From contig NZ_JWLI01000013.1 in the NCBI RefSeq assembly GCF_000813965.1, forward strand, positions 147,228 to 211,227: 64,000 nucleotides of DNA. Reading direction: 5' to 3'. The position numbers and the translations under genes are program-made. Under the pieces are notes generated by a model that searched no databases, was not told the DNA's origin, and worked only from the letters and a program-made list of their open reading frames with translations. Shown here one piece after another: positions 16,613 to 23,978 of the stretch. This stretch comes from Leisingera sp. ANG-M7 (lineage in GTDB: Bacteria; Pseudomonadota; Alphaproteobacteria; Rhodobacterales; Rhodobacteraceae). How positions within the stretch are numbered: the first letter of the stretch is position 1; every line of letters starts with the position of its first letter.

Positions 16613-17548
16613 TCAGGAGACCCAGGCGATCACGGCCGGCACGGTGACGATTGACACCACGGTGGAGATGAAGATGGCGGCGGAGGCCCGGTGCGGGGCC
16701 ACGCCGTAGTGCTGCGCCAGCATGTAGACATTGCCCGCCACCGGCAGCGATGCAGCAGCGATGGCAACGGCGGCAGAGAACGGCGCCGCCGGGATCAGCC
16801 ACAGCACGGCGACGGCGACGCAGGCTGGGTGCAGTACCAGCTTGGCAAAACTGAGCCAGCCGGAGATATGCACCCGTTCTGCCGATTTGGAGGCCAGCGA
16901 GGCGCCGATGGCAAAGAGCGCGCCGGGGGTGGCGGCACCGCCGAGGATGGTGAGGAAATCGTTTGCGGGTTCCGGGATCGGCAGCGCAGAGGCCGACCAG
17001 GCGAGGCCCGCAACGATGGACAGGATCATCGGGTTTTTCAGCAGGCCCAGCCCCACCAGTTTCAGGGTCGCCGGACCCAGGTTCGATCCTTGGCCCTGGC
17101 CGCGGCCTGCGTTGATCAGAATGACGATCAGCGAAGAAAACACCACCAGATCAACGCTGAGCACCACCATCATCGGCGCCACCGAGGCCGGGCCGAACAG
17201 GATCGCCATCATTGGCAGGCCCAGGAAACCGACATTGCCGATCGCCGCGCATTGCGCCTCCACCGCTGCGGTGGGCACGTCCAGACCGCGGGCCATGGCG
17301 ACAGCTGTCACCAGCAAATAGACCGCCAGCGTGCCGGCCAGGTAGCCGAGGATCAGCGTGGGGTCGAAGACCTCGGCAAAGGACAGGTTGGCGGCAAAGC
17401 CGAAGATCATCGCCGACAGCGGGAAGTAGAAGACGAAACGGGTGAGGTAGGCGGTGGCTTCCTCGGTGAAAAACCGGCTGCGCCCGGCCCAGTAGCCAAG
17501 GCCGATGATTGCGAAGAAGGGCAGGGTGCGGAAGAAGATCTCGGCCAT
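16613..17548 (-). CDS. AEC-family (auxin efflux carrier-like) transporter
   Basis: 311 residues from the ATG at 17548 (MAEIFFRTLPFFAIIGLGY). About ten hydrophobic segments arranged as two inverted five-helix halves; QCAAIGNVGFLGLPMMAILFG and NVYMLAQHYGVAPHRASAAIFIST are typical conserved segments of the AEC family. Secondary carrier of organic acids or similar anions in the inner membrane; substrate not determinable. It converges with the cupin gene, 9 bp between stops. Confidence 0.87.
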   Translation of the reverse strand: MAEIFFRTLPFFAIIGLGYWAGRSRFFTEEATAYLTRFVFYFPLSAMIFGFAANLSFAEVFDPTLILGYLAGTLAVYLLVTAVAMARGLDVPTAAVEAQCAAIGNVGFLGLPMMAILFGPASVAPMMVVLSVDLVVFSSLIVILINAGRGQGQGSNLGPATLKLVGLGLLKNPMILSIVAGLAWSASALPIPEPANDFLTILGGAATPGALFAIGASLASKSAERVHISGWLSFAKLVLHPACVAVAVLWLIPAAPFSAAVAIAAASLPVAGNVYMLAQHYGVAPHRASAAIFISTVVSIVTVPAVIAWVS

Positions 17549-17603
17549 GAGGATTGGTAACAAGAGCTGACCAATTGGCAAAGGCTGTTTTTGGGCAGGT
17601 TTT

Positions 17604-17819
17604 GAACGGGCAGGGGTGTGCTCCCGCCCGTTCATGGGCAGTCTGGGGACTGCCCTTCACAGTTGGGCGTGGCCCTGTGCTGCGCACAGGGCAGGGGATT
17701 TCTGCTGAGAATTCCGGTTCAATGACATGCACCCGCAGCGCGCCAGCGCTGCCGGGCCCAACCGGGGAGGGCAGCCTTTGGCTGTTCCGGAGCGGGCGGG
17801 AGAGCCTGCGCTGCTGAAC
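17604..17819. repeat. GC-rich intergenic repeat, family 1, copy b
   Basis: Non-coding stretch between two minus-strand genes. Block order: GAACGGG...CTCCCGCCCGTTC inverted repeat (17604-17632), GTTGGGCGTGGC followed by a CCCTGTGC-TGC-GCACAGGG hairpin (about 17662-17690), and a closing GCGGGCGGGAGAGCCTGC (about 17792-17809). The same order of blocks is seen at 32421 and 52913. Confidence 0.6.
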
Positions 17820-18794
17820 TCAGCCGCTGCCGATCAGCATGCCGGCACCCAGCACCAGCGCGCCGCCCAGCACCACCTGCAGGGTCGCGCGCCAGAACGG
17901 GGTTTCCATGAACTTGTTCTGGATCCAGGCGATGGCCCAGAGCTCAACAAAGACGATCAGCAGCGCCAGGGTGGTGGCGGTCCAGAAGTCCGGGATCAGG
18001 TAGGGCAAGGCGTGGCCGAGGCCGCCGACGGTGGTCATGATGCCGGAGGCCAGTCCGCGTTTGACGGGGGAGCCGCGGCCTGACAGTTCGCCATCATCCG
18101 AGGCCGCCTCTGTAAAGCCCATCGAGATCCCCGCCCCGACCGAGGCCGCCATGCCGACCAGGAAGGTGGTCCAGGTGTCCTGGGTGGCAAAGGCGGTGGC
18201 GAAGATCGGCGCCAGAGTGGAAACCGAGCCATCCATCAGCCCGGCCAGCCCCGGCTGCACCCAGGTCAGCACGAACTGGCGGTGGGCGGCGCGGTCCTCC
18301 TCTGCGCGGGTGCCGTCGTCCAGATGCGCCTCCTGCAGCTCACCGGCGCGGGCCTGGTGGCCGGCCTCGGCAGCGGCGAGGTCGCCCAGCAATTTGCGCG
18401 TCGCGGCGTCCTGGGTGCGGGCGGCGGCGGCGGTGTAAAACCGTTCGGCGTCGCGCTCCATCGCGCGGGCCTCATCGCGGATGCGGTCGAGGCTCAGGTT
18501 CTCCATCAGCCAGACCGGACGGCGGGCATAGTAGCCCGCCACATGCTCGCGCCGGATCAGCGGGATCGCCGGGCCGAACCGCGCCTCGTGCAGGGCAATG
18601 AGCTGGGCGCGGTGTCCGTCTTCCTCAGCCGCCATGCCGTCGAACATCGCGGCAGAGGCGGAATATTCGCTGCGCAGCCGCTCGCCGTAGCCGCGGTAGA
18701 TGCGCGCATCGTCCTCCTCCGACGAGATCGCGAGGGCGAGGATTTCCTGTTCTGACAAGTCCTTGAAATGCTTGCGCTGAGTGAAAAACCGCAT
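17820..18794 (-). CDS. mbfA: MbfA-like membrane-bound ferritin / VIT1-type iron exporter
   Basis: 324 residues in two parts. Residues 1 to about 165 form a ferritin-like helical bundle with carboxylate/histidine motifs (SEEDDARIYRGY, AAEEDGHRAQLI, AMERDAERFY, AAAEAGHQARA). Residues about 175-324 are a VIT1/CCC1-type membrane domain (GLMDGSVSTLAPIFATAFA, GAGISMGFTEAASDDG). This is the architecture of MbfA from Bradyrhizobium and Agrobacterium, an inner-membrane iron exporter. A perfect ICE/Irr box lies 15 bp upstream of the ATG, which supports the assignment and predicts repression by Irr when iron is scarce. Confidence 0.92.
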   Translation of the reverse strand: MRFFTQRKHFKDLSEQEILALAISSEEDDARIYRGYGERLRSEYSASAAMFDGMAAEEDGHRAQLIALHEARFGPAIPLIRREHVAGYYARRPVWLMENLSLDRIRDEARAMERDAERFYTAAAARTQDAATRKLLGDLAAAEAGHQARAGELQEAHLDDGTRAEEDRAAHRQFVLTWVQPGLAGLMDGSVSTLAPIFATAFATQDTWTTFLVGMAASVGAGISMGFTEAASDDGELSGRGSPVKRGLASGIMTTVGGLGHALPYLIPDFWTATTLALLIVFVELWAIAWIQNKFMETPFWRATLQVVLGGALVLGAGMLIGSG

Positions 18795-18808
18795 CTGCCG
18801 CCCCTCAA

Positions 18809-18825
18809 TTTAGAATAATTCTAAA
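18809..18825. promoter_or_regulatory. Irr box (iron control element, ICE) of mbfA
   Basis: TTTAGAATAATTCTAAA, matching the ICE consensus TTTAGAA-N3-TTCTAAA exactly. It sits 15-31 bp upstream of the mbfA ATG in an otherwise GC-rich background. ICE sites are bound by the heme-responsive regulator Irr in alphaproteobacteria. Confidence 0.88.
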
Positions 18826-18931
18826 TATAACGGTTCCGCGAGGGAGCACAAGATGATGCGGGTTCTGCTGTTGCAATGGGGCGGCGCAGGCTACATTAGG
18901 CCCAGACCCCCACGCAGCCAACGGAGCCCGC

Positions 18932-19549
18932 ATGAACCAGCAAGCCAGCGTCCTGCGCACCGGCCGGAAATTCGATCAGGTCCTGGACGGCGCGCGCGAG
19001 GTGTTTCTGGCGGACGGGTTTGAGGGTGCGAGCGTCGACAAGATCGCCAAGGCGGCTGGCGTCTCCAAGGCGACGCTCTACAGCTATTTCCCCGACAAGC
19101 GGGTCTTATTCATGGAAGTGGTGCGCTCTGCCTGCGTGCAGCAGGCGGATGCATCGCTGGACCTGACGCCGGGCAGCTGCGGGCCGCGGGATGTGCTGCG
19201 GGCGGCGGCGGAGCGGGTGCACGGGGTGCTGCTGGGTGGCTTCAGCCTGCAGCTGTTCCGTATCTTCGTGGCAGAGGCCGACAGGTTCCCGGAGCTGGGG
19301 CCGATGTTTTATGAAAGCGGCCCGATGGTGCTGCATGGCGAGATCCGCGATTATATCGAGGCCGCGGCGGCGCGCGGCGAGCTGAAGATCGCGGATGCCG
19401 ATCTGGCCGCGGCGCAGTTCATCGAGCTGTGCAAGGCCGATGTGTTCCTGCGGTTCCTGTTCAAGATCGACACTGAATTCTCTGAGGCTGAGCGTGAGCG
19501 GGTGATCAGCGGCGCGATTGATACTTTCATGGCGCGGTTCGGGGCCTGA
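18932..19549 (+). CDS. TetR/AcrR family transcriptional regulator
   Basis: 205 residues. N-terminal helix-turn-helix at about residues 33-55 (ASVDKIAKAAGVSKATLYSYFPDKRVLF), followed by a C-terminal helical domain of the TetR_C AefR-like type (RIFVAEADRFPELGPMFYESGP). Divergent from mbfA, 137 bp apart. The ICE site is on the mbfA side of this gap. The ligand and targets are unknown; no clear palindrome other than the ICE was seen in the gap. Confidence 0.87.
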   Translation: MNQQASVLRTGRKFDQVLDGAREVFLADGFEGASVDKIAKAAGVSKATLYSYFPDKRVLFMEVVRSACVQQADASLDLTPGSCGPRDVLRAAAERVHGVLLGGFSLQLFRIFVAEADRFPELGPMFYESGPMVLHGEIRDYIEAAAARGELKIADADLAAAQFIELCKADVFLRFLFKIDTEFSEAERERVISGAIDTFMARFGA

Positions 19550-19564
19550 GCCGGTCTTTCCCTG

Positions 19565-20041
19565 TTAGTGCGTGGTGAAGCTGTTGGGGGTCCTGCGGTA
19601 GGTCTCGTGGCAGCTGAGGCAGCCCTGCATCAGCCCGGGCAGAGTGCGGCGCAGGGCGGGCAGGGAGCGGGCGCTGAGGGCTCTGGCCGCAATTTCGGCT
19701 GATTTGGCCCGGGCTTCGAAATCATCCCAGGATGTCCAGATCTGCGGCCGGGCGTGGCTGCGCGGGTCCATCCTGTGTTTGCGGAACTGCTTGCGGATGC
19801 TGCTGGTGGATTTGATCAGCTGCCGCCGGGCAGCGCGCGCCTTGCCCTGATCGAAGACGGCGCGCCCGGCCATCATGGCGGTGAGCACATCCATTGCGGC
19901 CTTTTGCGTGGCCATCAGGGTGATGCGGCGGGTCACATGCTTGCTGGCCCCGTCACGGGCAGTGACCGGGGCAGAAGGCGCGGCGGCAATGGCGGCGAGG
20001 AGCGCAAGGCAGGCAAGCGGTTTGAGCAGGCGCAGGGTCAT
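19565..20041 (-). CDS. Cytochrome c' (periplasmic)
   Basis: 158 residues from the ATG at 20041. An N-terminal signal peptide is visible (MTLRLLKPLACLALLAAIAAAPSAPVTA). The heme-binding motif CLSCHETYR is at residues 141-149, close to the C-terminus, as expected for the four-helix cytochrome c' class. It would be exported and carry pentacoordinate heme c, often binding NO. The much longer open frame upstream runs into imuB in antisense and is not used. It is divergent from imuB over a 112-bp gap that holds a LexA box. Confidence 0.85.
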   Translation of the reverse strand: MTLRLLKPLACLALLAAIAAAPSAPVTARDGASKHVTRRITLMATQKAAMDVLTAMMAGRAVFDQGKARAARRQLIKSTSSIRKQFRKHRMDPRSHARPQIWTSWDDFEARAKSAEIAARALSARSLPALRRTLPGLMQGCLSCHETYRRTPNSFTTH

Positions 20042-20080
20042 GGTGCGGCTCCGGGCCGGATTGACCGAATCGAATAATTG

Positions 20081-20095
20081 GAACAAAATAGGAAC
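20081..20095. promoter_or_regulatory. Alphaproteobacterial LexA (SOS) box
   Basis: GAACAAAATAGGAAC, i.e. GAAC-N7-GAAC, the reverse complement of the GTTC-N7-GTTC SOS box of alphaproteobacteria. It lies 58 bp upstream of imuB and 39 bp upstream of the cytochrome c' start on the other strand. Confidence 0.85.
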
Positions 20096-20153
20096 ACCTG
20101 CACTGAAACTCCTGTAACCTGCCGTCTGCCGGCCCCTGCTGCGTGATCTGCCC

Positions 20154-21827
20154 ATGCCCCATCGCCGCATCCTTTCGCTGTGGTTTCCGCGCCTTGGCGC
20201 CGAACGCATTCTGCGGGCGGAGCGCGGCGGCATTGCCGGGCCGCTGGCCGTTGCCGAGGAAGTGTCCAACACCCAGGTTATTTCCGCGTTAAACCTTGCC
20301 GCCTCGGCAGAGGGGCTGCAGGCCGGCCAGCCGTTGCGCGATGCCCATGCGATGTGCGCGGGCCTGGTGGTGCGGCCGCGCAACCGCGCGGCGGAGGCGG
20401 CGTTTCTGGCGGCGCTGAGGCGCTGGGCGGGCAAGTTCAGCCCCTGGGTGGCGGAGGCCGGGGAGGATGGGCTGACCATCGACCTCACCGGTTGCGCGCA
20501 TCTGTTCGGCAGCGAGGCGGCGCTGATGGAGACGGTGGGGCAGGACTGTGCAGAGATGGGCCTGAGCGTGCGGATGGGGCTGGCGGACACCCTGGGCGCG
20601 GCCTGGGCGCTGGCGCGCTACGCAGGCGAGGAGGCGGCGCCGGAGCGGTCGGGCGACGCCATCGACCAGGAAGCGCGCGCGACCCGTGCGCGGGCGCAGA
20701 AGCGCCAGAGCGTCAAGCGGCGCCACTGGACCCGGGGCGGCGCGGCGCCGCAGCTGCAGGCGGTGGTTCCGCAGCTGGGGCGGATTGCCGAAGCCGGCCA
20801 GGCCTATGGCGCGCTCGCCCCCCTGCCGGTGGCGGCCTTGCGGCTGGACAGCGCCATGGTGGCGCAGCTGAACCGGCTGGGGCTGCGGCGGATCGGCGAC
20901 CTGCTGGGCCAGCCGCGGGCCAGCCTGGCGCGCCGGTTCGGGCAGGGGCTGGTGCTGCGGCTGGACCAGGCGATGGGCAGCGCGCCGGAGCCGGTCTCGC
21001 CCGCGCGCAGCCCGGACCATTTTGCGGTGCGGCTGACTCTGCCGGAGCCGATCGGGCTGATGGAGGATCTGCTGGCGGGCATTGACCGGATGCTGCCGCG
21101 GCTCTGTGCCCGGCTGGAGGCGCGCGGCAAGGGCGCCCGCGTGCTGCGGCTGGAGGCGCACCGCTGCGATCAGGAAATGGAGGCGGTGACCCTGGGCCTG
21201 GCCCGTGCCAGCCGCGATCCGGCCCGCATCCGGCCGCTCTTGGAGATGAAGCTGGAGCAGATCGATGCGGGCTACGGTATCGACATGCTGCGGCTGGAGG
21301 TCCTGCAGGCCGAAGCCATTCACGCCCGCACCCCGGCGGGCCATCTGCAGGCAAGTGCCGCGGCGCGGGCGCGGCAGGAGGACGGCACGGCGCTGGAGGA
21401 TCTGATCGGCCGGCTGGGCGCGCGGCTGGGGATGGAGGCCATCACCCGCTATCACCCGGCGGAGAGTCATATCCCGGAGAAAACCTTCACCGTGCAGGCG
21501 GCGGCCTGGTCAGAGCCTGCCGCCGGCGACTGGCCGCGGCCGCCGCGCCCGCGGCCGCTGCTGTTGTGGCGGCCTGAACTGGTCCACGCGCCGGATGTGC
21601 CGCAGGTGCCGGAGCAGTTCCGCTGGCGCGGCCGTGACTGGGCGCTGGCAGAGGCGGAGGGTCCGGAGCGGATCGCACCCGAGTGGTGGCTGGAAGACCC
21701 GGAATGGCGCAGCGGGGTGCGCGATTACTGGGTGGTGGTGACGGGCTGCGGCACGCGGCTGTGGCTGTTCTTTGCCCATGGCGGGGCGCTGTCGCCGGGC
21801 TGGTTCTGCCACGGCTCGTTTGCGTGA
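20154..21827 (+). CDS. imuB: ImuB, inactive Y-family polymerase homologue of the mutasome
   Basis: 557 residues. Y-family palm/fingers layout without catalytic acids: the N-terminal strand where DinB has a metal-binding Asp reads RRILSLWFPRL, and the SxDE region reads EDGLTIDLTGCAHLFG, the ImuB signature. It acts with ImuA and DnaE2 as the sliding-clamp-linked hub of SOS mutagenesis. Neither imuA (normally directly upstream) nor dnaE2 (normally downstream) is next to it. A LexA box lies upstream, so SOS induction is expected. The C-terminal ~150 residues are Pro/Arg/Trp-rich, as in relatives. Confidence 0.9.
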   Translation: MPHRRILSLWFPRLGAERILRAERGGIAGPLAVAEEVSNTQVISALNLAASAEGLQAGQPLRDAHAMCAGLVVRPRNRAAEAAFLAALRRWAGKFSPWVAEAGEDGLTIDLTGCAHLFGSEAALMETVGQDCAEMGLSVRMGLADTLGAAWALARYAGEEAAPERSGDAIDQEARATRARAQKRQSVKRRHWTRGGAAPQLQAVVPQLGRIAEAGQAYGALAPLPVAALRLDSAMVAQLNRLGLRRIGDLLGQPRASLARRFGQGLVLRLDQAMGSAPEPVSPARSPDHFAVRLTLPEPIGLMEDLLAGIDRMLPRLCARLEARGKGARVLRLEAHRCDQEMEAVTLGLARASRDPARIRPLLEMKLEQIDAGYGIDMLRLEVLQAEAIHARTPAGHLQASAAARARQEDGTALEDLIGRLGARLGMEAITRYHPAESHIPEKTFTVQAAAWSEPAAGDWPRPPRPRPLLLWRPELVHAPDVPQVPEQFRWRGRDWALAEAEGPERIAPEWWLEDPEWRSGVRDYWVVVTGCGTRLWLFFAHGGALSPGWFCHGSFA

Positions 21828-21904
21828 CCGGGCACGCGGACAGTTCGGCGCAGGGCGAAGGGTTTTGCTTGGGTGTCCCGGCGCAAACCGCATAGGGTAG
21901 AGGC

Positions 21905-22594
21905 ATGATCACACCGCGTTTCGACATTCTGGGCCAGGCCATCAGCGACGCCAGCCGCACGCAGATGCTGTGCGAGCTGATGGAAGGGCGCGCCTATACC
22001 AACAAGGAGCTGGCGGCGGCAGCGGGGGTGACGCCGCAAACCGCCTCGGCGCATTTGCGCCTGCTGCAGGACGCAGGGCTGGTGGTGGCGGAAAAACGCG
22101 GCCGCTGCGTCTATCACCGGCTGGCAGGCGCCGAGGTGGCCCATGCGCTGGAGCAGCTGGCGGCAATTGCGCCAGCAGACAGCCTGCACCGCGCCCAGCA
22201 GCGCAAAGCGGGCGGGCTGGCGCAACTGCGCAGCTGTTACGACCACCTGGCCGGGCCGCTGGCAGTGGCGATGACCCGCGCCTTTCTGGACCGCGGCATG
22301 CTGGTCGAGGAGCAGGGCGCCTTTCGCGCAGTGCCCGCCGGGGAATGGCTGAAACTGGGGGTGGTGCTGCCGGACAAGATAGGCCGCCAGCCCTTTGCCC
22401 GGCCCTGCCTGGACTGGACAGAACGCAAGCTGCATGTGGCCGGACCGATGGGGCGGCAGATCCTGGAGCACGCCTTGGACAGCGGTTGGGTCAAACGGCA
22501 CCGGCACAAGCGCGGGCTGCTGCTGACCGCACCCGGAAGGGTGGCGCTGGAGCAGATCCTGGGGGTGCAGTGCGGCGCGCTGGCGGCGGCCTGA
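21905..22594 (+). CDS. ArsR-family winged-helix transcriptional regulator
   Basis: 229 residues. The ArsR winged helix is at about residues 10-85: ISDASRTQMLCELMEGRAYTN, ELAAAAGVTPQTASAHLRLL, with the wing at GLVVAEKRGRCVYHRLAG. The C-terminal ~140 residues are an additional domain found in longer ArsR members (SCYDHLAGPLAVAMT, LDWTERKLHVAGPMGRQILEHAL). No metal-binding CxC motif is seen in the recognition helix, so it may sense something other than a metal. It stands alone, 77 bp after imuB. Confidence 0.87.
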   Translation: MITPRFDILGQAISDASRTQMLCELMEGRAYTNKELAAAAGVTPQTASAHLRLLQDAGLVVAEKRGRCVYHRLAGAEVAHALEQLAAIAPADSLHRAQQRKAGGLAQLRSCYDHLAGPLAVAMTRAFLDRGMLVEEQGAFRAVPAGEWLKLGVVLPDKIGRQPFARPCLDWTERKLHVAGPMGRQILEHALDSGWVKRHRHKRGLLLTAPGRVALEQILGVQCGALAAA

Positions 22595-22709
22595 GCGGGG
22601 AGAAAGCCGGGTAAAACAGGGTGTTTGAACCTGTGCGCATCCTGCACCACACAAAAATTCGAAGGGGATAAACCTTGATTTGCCGCAGGAATGGGGCAAC
22701 CTTTAACTT

Positions 22710-23054
22710 ATGAGCTTTGATCAGGTGCAGCCTTTTCCCGGATCTCCCATACCTCAGCAAGTCGCCTTTGACCGCCGGGAACTGTCGGTCATTATGACGC
22801 TCTACGGCCGTATGGTTGCAGCAGGGGAATGGCGTGATTACGGGATTTCCTCCTTGCGTGATCTGGCAGTTTTCTCCGTTTTCCGGCGCACGGCAGAGCA
22901 TCCGCTCTACCGGATCGAAAAACGCCCCAAGCTGCGGCAGCGGCAGGGGCAGTATTCGGTTGTCGGCATGGACGGGCATATCCTGAAGCGCGGGGCGGAT
23001 CTGAAGACCGTGCTGAGGGTGCTGGAGCGCAAGCTGATCCGCTCCGTGGAGTAG
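22710..23054 (+). CDS. DUF2794 protein
   Basis: 114 residues. The sequence VAFDRRELSVIMTLYGRMVAAGEWRDYGI followed by AVFSVFRRTAEHPLYRIEKRP matches the DUF2794 family, small cytoplasmic proteins widely conserved in alphaproteobacteria without an assigned function. Monocistronic; an AT-arm hairpin repeat follows 26 bp after the stop and may serve as terminator. Confidence 0.87.
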   Translation: MSFDQVQPFPGSPIPQQVAFDRRELSVIMTLYGRMVAAGEWRDYGISSLRDLAVFSVFRRTAEHPLYRIEKRPKLRQRQGQYSVVGMDGHILKRGADLKTVLRVLERKLIRSVE

Positions 23055-23080
23055 CCGCAAGTTTTGCGGCGGAGCGGGAA

Positions 23081-23126
23081 CCGGAAAATCCGAATTTTCC
23101 GGCCAAAATTCTTCGTAAGACTTTTG
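23081..23126. repeat. AT-arm hairpin repeat, family 2, copy b
   Basis: CCGGAAAATCCGAATTTTCCGG followed directly by CAAAATTCTT-CGT-AAGACTTTTG, two stacked hairpins. The core matches the repeat at 12580. It sits between the convergent DUF2794 and NlpC/P60 genes and probably terminates both. Confidence 0.6.
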
Positions 23127-23149
23127 CCGCCAATGACGGCGGACGCGGA

Positions 23150-23974
23150 TTACGCCAGCCGTTTGTGCGCCGTGACCGGGCCGTCGCCCTGCGCTTGGAT
23201 ACGCTCAATTGCTGCGGTGATAGGTTCAATCGTCACTGCCATATCGTGGGCATTGGCGTGGATCAGGGTCTGGGCATCCCGCACCATGGCAACATGTCCC
23301 TTCCAGAACAGGAGATCGCCGCGCTGGTAGTTTCCGGCGGGGGCGTCTTCTCCAAGCTCCGTCTCCTGCATGTCGCTGTCGCCGGGGCAGGCAGTGCCGC
23401 AGGCCAGAAGCGCCGCCTGCACCAGGCCGGAGCAGTCGATGCCAAGGCGGCTGTTGCCGCCCCATAGGTACGGCGTGCCGAGGAACAGCTCTGCCACTGC
23501 CACCGGATCCTCCGCATGGGCGCCCAAGGGGGACAGGTGGCAGGCCGGTATGAAGCCGAGGTTGGTCTCCGCGAACCGGCCCTTGCCGCCAAGAACCTGC
23601 ACCCGGCTGCCATGGCTGAGCGCACGGGTTTCCGGTGATTTGAAATCATCTGCGGAATAGGCGTGGGTGGCGGGGGCGCTGATCCAATGCGTGGCCTCGA
23701 AGGGTGCGGCCAGGGCGGCGCTGGGGACATAGCCCACGTAAGAGTCCTTGGCCGCCTGCACAAAGGCCCAGCCGCCCTGGTCCTCGTAGACCGTGACCGG
23801 CTCGCCGTAGACCAGCTGGCGGTCGCGGTCACCGCCCGGCGTTCGCAAGAGGTCCGCGACGGGGACGCCAATGCGGGCGGCGGTGCCTTCTACCCGCATC
23901 AGCCCTTCGGGCGCGTCCGTCAGATGGGCGGCGGCGATGCGGTTGTTCACCGGGGTGCGGCGGCGGTCAGCCAT
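23150..23974 (-). CDS. NlpC/P60 family peptidoglycan endopeptidase
   Basis: 275 residues from the ATG at 23974. Residues about 25-150 form two SH3b-like segments (LVYGEPVTVYEDQGGWAFVQ, SHGSRVQVLGGKGRFAET). The C-terminal catalytic domain has TPYLWGG-NSRLGIDCSGLVQ with nucleophile Cys181, His227 in WKGHVAM and the third polar residue near 239-241 (HANAHD). This is the dipeptidyl-peptidase VI-like layout that cleaves the gamma-D-Glu-meso-DAP bond. There is no signal peptide, so it may act in cytoplasmic muropeptide recycling, in line with the aminopeptidase gene that ends 5 bp upstream. Confidence 0.88.
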   Translation of the reverse strand: MADRRRTPVNNRIAAAHLTDAPEGLMRVEGTAARIGVPVADLLRTPGGDRDRQLVYGEPVTVYEDQGGWAFVQAAKDSYVGYVPSAALAAPFEATHWISAPATHAYSADDFKSPETRALSHGSRVQVLGGKGRFAETNLGFIPACHLSPLGAHAEDPVAVAELFLGTPYLWGGNSRLGIDCSGLVQAALLACGTACPGDSDMQETELGEDAPAGNYQRGDLLFWKGHVAMVRDAQTLIHANAHDMAVTIEPITAAIERIQAQGDGPVTAHKRLA

Positions 23975-23978
23975 GGGA

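Noticed and set aside
20289..21470. 393-codon minus-strand frame opposite imuB
   Set aside because: Antisense to a recognised gene and of low-complexity Arg/Gln/Pro composition.
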